DNA of 37,711 nucleotides from Saprolegnia diclina VS20 (Eukaryota > Oomycota > Saprolegniomycetes > Saprolegniales > Saprolegniaceae), in assembly GCF_000281045.1 (NCBI RefSeq), contig NW_008246180.1:18238-55948 (forward strand). Direction: 5' to 3'. Shown here one piece after another: positions 31,283-37,711 of the stretch. The translations under genes and the position numbers were made by a program. Position 1 is the stretch's first letter. Each line of letters begins with the position of its first letter. The notes beneath the pieces were generated by a model, which did not search any database, was not told the origin of the DNA, and saw only the letters and a program-made list of their open reading frames with translations.

Positions 31283-32664
31283 ATGCTGGCGTACCTCTTC
31301 CTCGCCGGCCTCGCCTACGTGGCGCTGCGGCTCTACCTCACGCCCCGCAAGATCCTCATCAACTGGGTCGCCAACTCGCACCTGTACTACTACTTCCACC
31401 TGCGCCAGGTGCGCCAGCGCCATGCGACGCCGGGCTACAAGGGCACCTCGCATGAAGCCGCCGCCTTCGATGGCCACGCCGCCATTGTCACGGCGCCCTT
31501 CCTCGACGACAACTACGCCTACTTGCTCATCGACAAGGCGTCGGGCGACTGCGCGCTCGTCGATCCCGCCGACCCGTACGCGCTGCTCGACGTCTGGCGT
31601 GAGGTCGTCCTGCGGTATCGCAATGAACACAACATCACCCTGCGCCTCAAGTACATTTTGACGACGCACAAGCACTTTGACCACGCGGGCGGCAACAAGA
31701 TCCTCGCGGCCGAGTTTCCCGACGTCGTCGTTGTCGGTGGCATCCTCGACAACGTCCTCGGCGCGACCAAGCTCACGTGGCATAAGGATGCGCTCATGCT
31801 TGGCAGCCTCCACATCGAGACGCTGGCGCTGCCGTGCCATACCATCGTACGTCCTTCTCTACGATTCCGTCGCTGCGGATGAGGTTGATGACGATGTGGT
31901 GTGTAGGGCCATGTCGGGTATTACGTCACGGCGCCGGGCAAGTCCAAGGACGGCTGTGTCTTCACCGGCGATACATGTGATCCTACTTCATCTTTCGATA
32001 TGATCATCTCATGCAAAGGGTAGTGTTTGTGGCCGGAACAGGACGCTTCTTTGAGGGCAACGGCGACCAGGTAGACGCACGATTGCATGGACGATAATGA
32101 ACGACTCTATGTAGATGTACCGGAACCTGCATGTGGTGCTGGGTGGCCTTCCCAAGACGACCAATGTCTATGGCGGCCACGAGTACACGCTGGAGAACCT
32201 GGCGTTTGCTCTGTTTGTCGAGCCAGAGAACGAAGCTGTCCAGGCCAAGGTCCTCTCTTGTCTTGTTTTGGTTGTTGACGCTGGCTCAAAGCAAAGGTGT
32301 AGATTGAGTGGGCAATTGCGCAGCGCAAGAAGCGACTGCCGACGGTCCCGTCGACGCTCGCCGACGAGTGGGCAACAAACCCGTTCCTGCGCACCGACGT
32401 TCCCGCTGTCGCTCAGGCAATTGCAACCCACCATGTACTCTTGGCACTTAGCTCTTGTGATTTCTGATGGGACCATGGACGTAGCATGCCAAGCATCCGA
32501 AGCACCCTGGCGAGCTCGTCCAATGTCTGCGCGAACTGAAGGACGCGGACGTGCATGTCAAGGAGATGGCGGCGATCGACGCGTACACTTGCATCCAAGG
32601 TGACCACAGACACTCTAATGCCCTTTACGTAGACGCTTCTAACAGCAACGACCAGGGTGCATGA
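31283..32664 (+). CDS. Hydroxyacylglutathione hydrolase (glyoxalase II), membrane-anchored form
   Basis: Exons 31283-31846, 31907-31976, 32024-32070, 32115-32249, 32303-32434 and 32485-32664 (introns 60, 47, 44, 53 and 50 bp) encode 375 aa. The enzyme hydrolyses S-lactoylglutathione to lactate and glutathione, the second step of methylglyoxal removal. The metallo-beta-lactamase motif THKHFDH is at 128-134. Other metal ligands lie in PCHTIGHVGYY, FTGDTLFVAGTGRFFEGN and YGGHEYTLENLAFAL. PTVPSTLADEWATNPFLR is the family's C-terminal signature. Human HAGH is about 260 aa in its cytosolic form. The extra N-terminus starts with a membrane helix (MLAYLFLAGLAYVALRLYL), which is unusual. A 33-bp in-frame GT-AG stretch in the last exon might be an extra intron. 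A truncated duplicate lies at 36209. Confidence 0.93.
31434..31838 (+). repeat. Segmental duplication, glyoxalase II part, source copy
   Basis: These 405 bp of glyoxalase II exon 1 match 36209-36612 with about 15 mismatches counted by eye, roughly 96% identity. Orientation is the same. The homology starts at GGCTACAAGGGCAC and ends near GATGCCGTG/GCTGCCGTG. Confidence 0.9.
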
Positions 32665-32961
32665 GGTTCGGTGGACTGGGAAGAAGGGCTCGCAGCGAGC
32701 GCCCAACATTGATCGTAGTCTATCTTGTTGATCGTTGCCATGGAGTGTACCCTCCTACACTGACGCACTGGAGGATGCTCGCCGACGCATCGAGTGAAAG
32801 CTGTTGTCGAGTGCGAAGTAAATTGAGTTGCCTGCCACCTCCACGGTACTCGTCCTAGTATTCCCACAAAAACTGCGGACGAGCACGGGTTGGGCTTTGG
32901 ATTCGAACGAACTCGATTGTGGTGCGCCAAGAACTCGAAAGTTGTATTTTGGTTATACATG

Positions 32962-34103
32962 CTAGACGTCGGCAGTGCGGCAGTACACGTCGTTGCTCGG
33001 GTACGCGACAGCACAGACAATGCCGTTGGACACGGTGAAATGATTCCATGTGCCTTCGTATGTTGTCCACTTGAACGGGATGTAGATCGAAGTGCACCAG
33101 ATCGCGCGGTCCGTCGTGAGGATGCAGTTGCTCTCTGCAGTGACAGCAACGCTGGTAGCAATAGCTTGCGAGCCAAATGGAGTTATCTAGTAAGTGTTGA
33201 GAAGCGTCCCGTAGTAAAATGTGCTATCGCTGACGTACACGGCATTCGTGTATGGAGGAGAGTACACTGCAACCGAGGCGACGGCATTGGCCTTCCATGG
33301 CTCGCCAAAGGTGTCGGCGCTGGCAGACGCGCAGTACACTTTGTCCGACGTCGTCGCACAAAGAATGCCACGCTGCGCATCAAACTGCTTGATGGTCGCC
33401 GAAGTAGCCAACGTCGTCACGTGCGCCGCTTTCGAGGTCAAGTTGTACGAGGTGATTTCGCGCCCAGACGAAGAGAGTGCATAGATGACGCCGCTTCTGC
33501 AGACCACTTGCAAGCAGCGTCCACGCCGATCGGCGTGTGTTTCCACTGAGAGACCGAGTCGTCCTTCTTCCCCATGTAGATTCGGCCGTCTTGACCGACG
33601 GCGCAAATGGTGTTGTCGTCCAACGACACTTGCGCAAAGTCACTACCAAGACGCACCCACGGGGCTGGCATAGTTGGTGTCGTCGTTGGCGCAGGAGTCT
33701 CGGTCGTCGTTGGCGCAGGCGTCTCGGTCGTCGTTGGCGCAGGCGTCTCGGTCGTCGTCGATGCAGGCGTCTCGGTCGTCGTTGGCGCAGGCGTCTCGGT
33801 CGTCGTCGGTGCAGGAGTCTCGGTCGTCGTCGGTGCAGGAGTCTCGGTCGTCGTCGGTGCAGGAGTCTCGGTCGTCGTTGGCGCAGGCGTCTCGGTCGTC
33901 GTCGGTGCAGGTGTCTCGGTCGTCGTTGCTGCGGGTGCAGCAGTGGTCGGCTCGGGCATCGCGGTCGGTACAGGCGCAATGGTTGTCACAGTGGGAACTG
34001 GCGCACGCGTTGGGGTATCGACGCCACACCCAAGGTGCTCCGTGGAGAAACTCGCAACGACCAAGGTCGCGCATACGGCGATGCGCAAGATGACGGCCTT
34101 CAT
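32962..34103 (-). pseudogene. Secreted tectonin-like protein with a Thr/Pro mucin-type linker, damaged copy
   Basis: ATG 34103 starts a signal peptide (MKAVILRIAVCATLVVASFS). A linker of ten TETPAPTT-type octapeptides follows, from the 24-bp minisatellite. The C-terminal half has tectonin-like repeats: APWVRLGSDFAQVSLDDNTI, CAVGQDGRIYMG, then RSGVIYALSSSG, RGILCATTSDKVYC. Compared with the copy at 37097, one base is missing near 33505-33515, where GVDAACK replaces GVDAPLQ, and an in-frame TAG at 33187-33189 precedes the last 75 residues (ITPFGSQ... to a stop at 32962). Homologous coding continues after both, so decay is recent. Tectonin proteins bind carbohydrate or lipid surfaces; a secreted or wall-surface lectin is inferred. 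Confidence 0.7.
33679..33918 (-). repeat. 24-bp minisatellite, ten units
   Basis: Ten tandem 24-bp units (plus strand GTCGTCGTTGGCGCAGGAGT + CTCG and variants) encode Thr/Pro/Glu octapeptides on the minus strand. Units fall into two alternating subtypes (GTTGGCGCAGGC and GTCGGTGCAGGA), suggesting expansion by multi-unit steps. The length is a multiple of three, so changes keep the frame. The product is a likely O-glycosylated stalk. Confidence 0.9.
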
Positions 34104-36208
34104 GCTCCTTAAGTGGCAAATGCAAAAGTGAAGACTCGACACATCTACCACCCATCCAACTCAAGGTTGTTGGACCGGTAGAGAGGGCGCGTGCAGATGG
34201 CGACACATCGAATGGCAGTAACTACGTCCATTGCGCACTAATTTGATTTGCTCTCCCAGTCTTAGTTCCCCGTCCAGGTAAAATGCAAAATGAACTTTCA
34301 TGTACAGCTGTATGAAAACACATGCATTTAGGTGCGGTGGGCAGTCGTACAGTCTGTAGCGAAGTCTGTGCTGTTCTGCTCTCAACACTGCAGGACCTAC
34401 CCTATACAAGTATAACTTTGGTCGACTCTAAGAACCGAAATACAGAACTTGAAAGCCACCATCGGCAGCACGACAATCTACTCTTTCGCCTCGGAGGGTC
34501 GCCTGCATACAACCATGTGGCAGCGCCATGCTGCTGGCTCCACAGACCACATTTATGGCCTGGTCGTGACAAGACGTAGCATTTGCCATAACACGCATCT
34601 CTTCCGTTCAAGAAGGTGCTGCCAGGGGGCGATTGCATCGTAAGAGCGAGTGCACTAGACCTATACTAGTACAATGATGATGCGTCGACGAGGTCGTGGA
34701 CGAGAATGAACGCCCTGTCAAGTACGCCCTGTCAGCTATTTCACATCAAAGAAACAGCTGCGCGAGGTTGACAGTGATTTGAAACATCTGCCGACGTGTC
34801 GACCCTAGTTCTACAGTCCAACAATCTTGTGCAAAGGGCACGTAGGTGGCTGTAATACACAAAATTCATCCATTTGAGATACCTCAACAACTGTAGATTC
34901 GGTGTGTCGGTTGGAAATGATGCGCAAAGCACTGCACGCTGCATAGTCTTACCCGATACGCAACACAATGCACATCATGTCGTCCACTGTACCGCTGCGC
35001 AGCTCCTTCGTCGAGTGAGCCCTCAAGTCGGTACGAGGAAATCTTCGCCATTTGTAACGCGTTGTGCTTCAGAAGTGGACAACATGTCGTCATCCTCGGC
35101 ACATCCGTCGACCCTATGCGCCACAATCCCGTGCAAAGTGCCTATGCCCGAACCACATATCGGAGCGTATGTCGGAAGAGCAGTTCGTTTGCTACGTGAA
35201 CCCTCCCACCACCCGTTGCAGTACATTGGTATACAAGGTACCATTGGCAGCGAATAAGAGCCGCTTGTCTTTGTGTGGGAACGTGACGGCTCTTCGTTGT
35301 CAGCGATTCGAGGTGTTTGTACAAATCAATTACGGTATGAGCAGTAGTACCGGCAGGACAGATTCGGTAGTGACGCGTCGTCGAATTTGTTGCAGTGTAC
35401 GCGTCGTTGGTGCTCGTGTGGGCGCAGTCTTGCGCTCGTCACGCGCAAATAATATAATGTGGCGAAAACACTAGATTGATGCGATAGCATACAATAGACG
35501 ATCGAGACGCGCTCTGCAAAGCGGTCGCGGCGTGCGTCTCCTTCAACGTGCAGCATCTTCGAGCTCTGAGTTTGCATGAATAGTACACTGTAGTGCTTCT
35601 CGTAAGTACTCTTGTTCACTGGTCAGCCCAAACCACAAGATACACGACCTCGGACGCACTGATCGACTTGGTTGTCACGCCTTGGCCGGCTCAGTTTGCT
35701 AGTTTTGAGGCCACGACACCGCGACGACTGGTGACCAAGCTACATACCCTAGCAGAGACATCGACCGCAACGGGCCTCTTGCTCACTGTTGTTGTAGCAT
35801 TCAACGACGCAAGGAGGGGCAGGATGGCACAAAGGTGAATCGAAAGACACTTGTAGGACGGCGGCCAGAGCTGCCCCCGCGCTGGGCTCTGCAGCGGCGC
35901 ATCGTTTGAGAGACTGCGACGCTGGTTGTGATGATGCAACGGGTTCGAACTAGAGGCCCGCTCGGGTGCCAACGAGGTGGATGAATATTCGGCTCAGGTC
36001 GTCGCCTCATTCGAATCTCGAATGCGCTAGAGTAGCTGCTTGAGTGCCCAGCAATTGTACCGTACAATGCTACAGGTCTGAAAGATCTTTGACCAGTCTC
36101 GCTACGACGGATACGTCTTGCATATCCGGAAGATTGCGACCCTAGCCACGACCAATCAGCGACGAGAATGCAGAAAAGCCATCATCACCAACCTCCAGCC
36201 GGCCAGGC
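34104..36208. other. 2.1-kb spacer between duplicated segments, no supported gene
   Basis: This region separates the two copies of the duplicated block. Open frames are short and mutually overlapping. A plus frame at 35593-35838 has even composition (TSDALIDLVVTPWPAQFASF and onward) but no ATG start and no family match. No terminal repeats that would mark a mobile element are visible at either border. Confidence 0.5.
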
Positions 36209-36612
36209 GGCTACAAGGGCACGTCGCATGAAGCCACCGCCTTTGATGGCCACGCCGCCATTGTCACGGCGCCCTTCCTCGACGACAACTACGCCTACCT
36301 GCTCATCGACAAGGCGTCGGGCGACTGCGCGCTCGTCGATCCCGCCGACCCGTACGCGCTGCTCGACGTCTGGCGCGAAGTCGTCCTGCGGTATCGCAAT
36401 GACCACCATATCACCCTGCGCCTCAAGTACATTTTGACGACGCACAAGCACTTTGACCACGCGGGCGGCAACAAGATCCTCGCGGCCGAGTTTCCCGACG
36501 TCGTCGTTGTCGGTGGCATCCTCCACAACGTCCTCAGCCCCACCAAGCTCACGTGGCATAAGGATGCGCTCATGCTTGGCAGCCTCCGCATCGAGACGCT
36601 GGCGATGCCGTG
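36209..36612 (+). pseudogene. Truncated duplicate of glyoxalase II
   Basis: The stretch repeats codons of glyoxalase II exon 1 from GYKGTSHEA through LTWHKDALMLGSLRIETLAM, including THKHFDHAGG. The first 50 codons with the membrane helix are absent and no in-frame ATG precedes it back to a stop at 36143. After PC the exon end and splice donor are deleted, and exons 2-6 with the remaining metal ligands are missing. The frame stays open to 36943 by chance. It can be expected to be inactive. Nonsynonymous changes such as RNEHN to RNDHH suggest relaxed constraint. Confidence 0.9.
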
Positions 36613-37096
36613 CACGTCCTTCTTTACAAGCGAGTGTCGAGAAGCTCTGCGCACGACAGACCCTGCGCGTGGGCGCAAATGCGCTGGTCTTCGATCACAT
36701 CACCAAACCCTCTTCTCTAACTACTCTCTTTCTTTGATAAATCTTCATTTTCAATCTCCAAACTCAATGTCAAACACACTCTTCGGATTGAAATACTGGA
36801 ATGTTCACATCACCAAACGACTCTGCGCGCGGATGCAAGCGGTGTGGCCCCTCCGTGCGACCAAACGTGGAAACGGTGTTGATGATTTCGGGGTGTCAGA
36901 GATGCCGCAAGGGACTACAGTAGGCGGTGGCTGTCCGAGATAACTCTACTTGATCGTCCGCGCTCGCCTTGACTCTTCTCACCGTACCAGGTACGTACTC
37001 CCACAGGCAAACCGCGGACGAGCTCGGATTAGGACCAACTCAATAGTCTCCTGTTCTGCAAGAACTCAAAGTCGCATTATGAGAGGATTTTATATG
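36613..37096. other. Spacer inside the duplicate block
   Basis: Between the glyoxalase II fragment and the second tectonin-like gene about 480 bp remain, against about 1.1 kb in the original block, so sequence was lost. From about 36985 the DNA again matches 32840 onward (TCCCACA...GCGGACGAGC), the 3' flank of the tectonin gene. The middle (36640-36960) is unrelated to the first copy. Confidence 0.6.
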
Positions 37097-37711
37097 CTAA
37101 GGCCAGTAGACGTTGCTGCAGTACACATCGTTGCTCGGGTATGCAACCGCGCAGATAGTGTAATCGAACAGTGCAAAATTTGTCCAAGTGCCTGCGTATT
37201 TGTACCATCTGTACGGGGCGTGGGAATACCCGCACCAGATCGCGCGGTCCGTCGTGAGTATGCAGAGAGTGAAGTTGGCGTAGGCAACGCTGGTAGCACT
37301 GGCGCCAAGTGCAGCGGAGTACCCCGATGGAGCCATCATGTACGGGTCGCGCAGCGCTCCGTCGTAGAAGGTGCTATTGCGAACGTACATGACACTCGTG
37401 TCTGGAGGAGGGAGCATAAAGACCGAGGCAACGGCACCGATTTGCCATGGCTTGCCAAAGGTGTCGTCGTTGGCAGGCGCCGAGTAGACGTTCTCCAACG
37501 TCCTGGCGCAAAGAATGCCACGCTGCGTATCAAACTGCTGGATGGTCTCGAGTGATGCCAGCGTCGTCACGTGCGCCGCTTTCGAGGTCAAGTTGTACGA
37601 GGTGATGGCGCGCCGAGACGAAGAGAGTGCGTAGATGACGCCGCTTCTGCAAACCACTTGCAGCGGAGCGTCCACGCCGATCGGCGTGCGTTTCCACTGA
37701 GAGACCGACTC
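37097..37711 (-). CDS. Tectonin-like secreted protein, second copy, 5' part beyond the window
   Basis: The minus-strand frame is open from the right edge to a TAG at 37097-37099, about 204 codons. It begins within SVSQWKRTPIGVDAPLQVVC and continues RSGVIYALSSSRRAITSYNL, RGILCARTLENVYSAPAND and TTDRAIWCGYSHAPYRWYKY. It ends ICAVAYPSNDVYCSNVYWP. Each unit pairs a short strand ending in Cys with an aromatic-rich strand, as in tectonin propellers. It is uninterrupted where the copy at 32962 is broken, so it is the better candidate for a working gene. The signal peptide and linker would lie beyond the window edge. Confidence 0.7.
   Translation of the reverse strand, partial: ESVSQWKRTPIGVDAPLQVVCRSGVIYALSSSRRAITSYNLTSKAAHVTTLASLETIQQFDTQRGILCARTLENVYSAPANDDTFGKPWQIGAVASVFMLPPPDTSVMYVRNSTFYDGALRDPYMMAPSGYSAALGASATSVAYANFTLCILTTDRAIWCGYSHAPYRWYKYAGTWTNFALFDYTICAVAYPSNDVYCSNVYWP

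Noticed and set aside
33537-34206. Long open frames on both strands over the minisatellite
   Set aside because: A 24-bp unit without stops keeps all frames open; only the frame with the signal peptide and tectonin homology is meaningful.
36434-36943. 170-codon frame containing THKHFDHAGGN read as a gene
   Set aside because: Only the first part matches glyoxalase II; the rest is chance extension, there is no proper start and the exons with other metal ligands are missing.

Overview
The window reads as a gene-dense eukaryotic contig, most likely from an oomycete of the Saprolegniales type (inference). The reasons are many very short introns (37-68 bp in my models, 49 in all), gene-to-gene gaps as small as 21 bp, a near-consensus oomycete initiator (GCTCATTCC...ATTT) in front of one gene, and a mix of flagellar-type small proteins, cysteine-rich secreted proteins and secreted tectonin-like proteins. 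I see no tRNA, rRNA, CRISPR array or intact mobile element.

Layout. 1-56: the start of a minus-strand gene cut by the window edge. 205-5835 (-): a 1,843-aa CCCH zinc finger / DEAH helicase / RBR ubiquitin-ligase fusion. 7948-8961 (+): a CCCH-type protein. 9117-9464 (+): a tectonin-like fragment. 9661-9964 (+): RIIAD1-like docking protein, convergent with 9986-11124 (-): ALG5 dolichyl-phosphate glucosyltransferase. 11561-12520 and 13128-14263 (+): tandem cysteine-rich secreted paralogues, the second broken by a frameshift. 14593-15651 (+): DHHC palmitoyltransferase. 15731-17483 (-): ankyrin/PDZ-like protein with a myristoylation-type N-terminus. 18074-19231 (+): coiled-coil EF-hand protein. 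19293-21399 (-): eight-exon protein I do not recognise. 22208-22854 (+): TMEM229-like membrane protein. 23973-24962 (+): alpha/beta hydrolase. 25363-25831 (+): BART-domain protein. 26986-28964 (+): RFWD3. 29163-30699 (+): SERGEF-like RCC1 propeller. 31283-32664 (+): glyoxalase II. 32962-34103 (-): tectonin-like secreted protein with a 24-bp minisatellite, damaged. 36209-37711: a second, partial copy of the glyoxalase II plus tectonin block.

The genes do not form one pathway; this is ordinary eukaryotic gene order. Protein processing and signalling functions are common: two ubiquitin ligases, a palmitoyltransferase, an N-glycan precursor enzyme and a probable myristoylated protein. Two small proteins (RIIa and BART domains) point to the flagellum of a zoosporic organism.

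What looks least explained is regulatory and structural. A TGCC-plus-AT-rich motif recurs, often as a palindrome, in four short upstream regions. A 39-bp element with a perfect 14-bp palindrome lies near two start sites. Splice donors favour GTAC rather than GTRAG. A two-gene segment has been duplicated in tandem and is decaying. Gene models are hand-spliced by reading frame, GT-AG borders and family conservation; no search was run.
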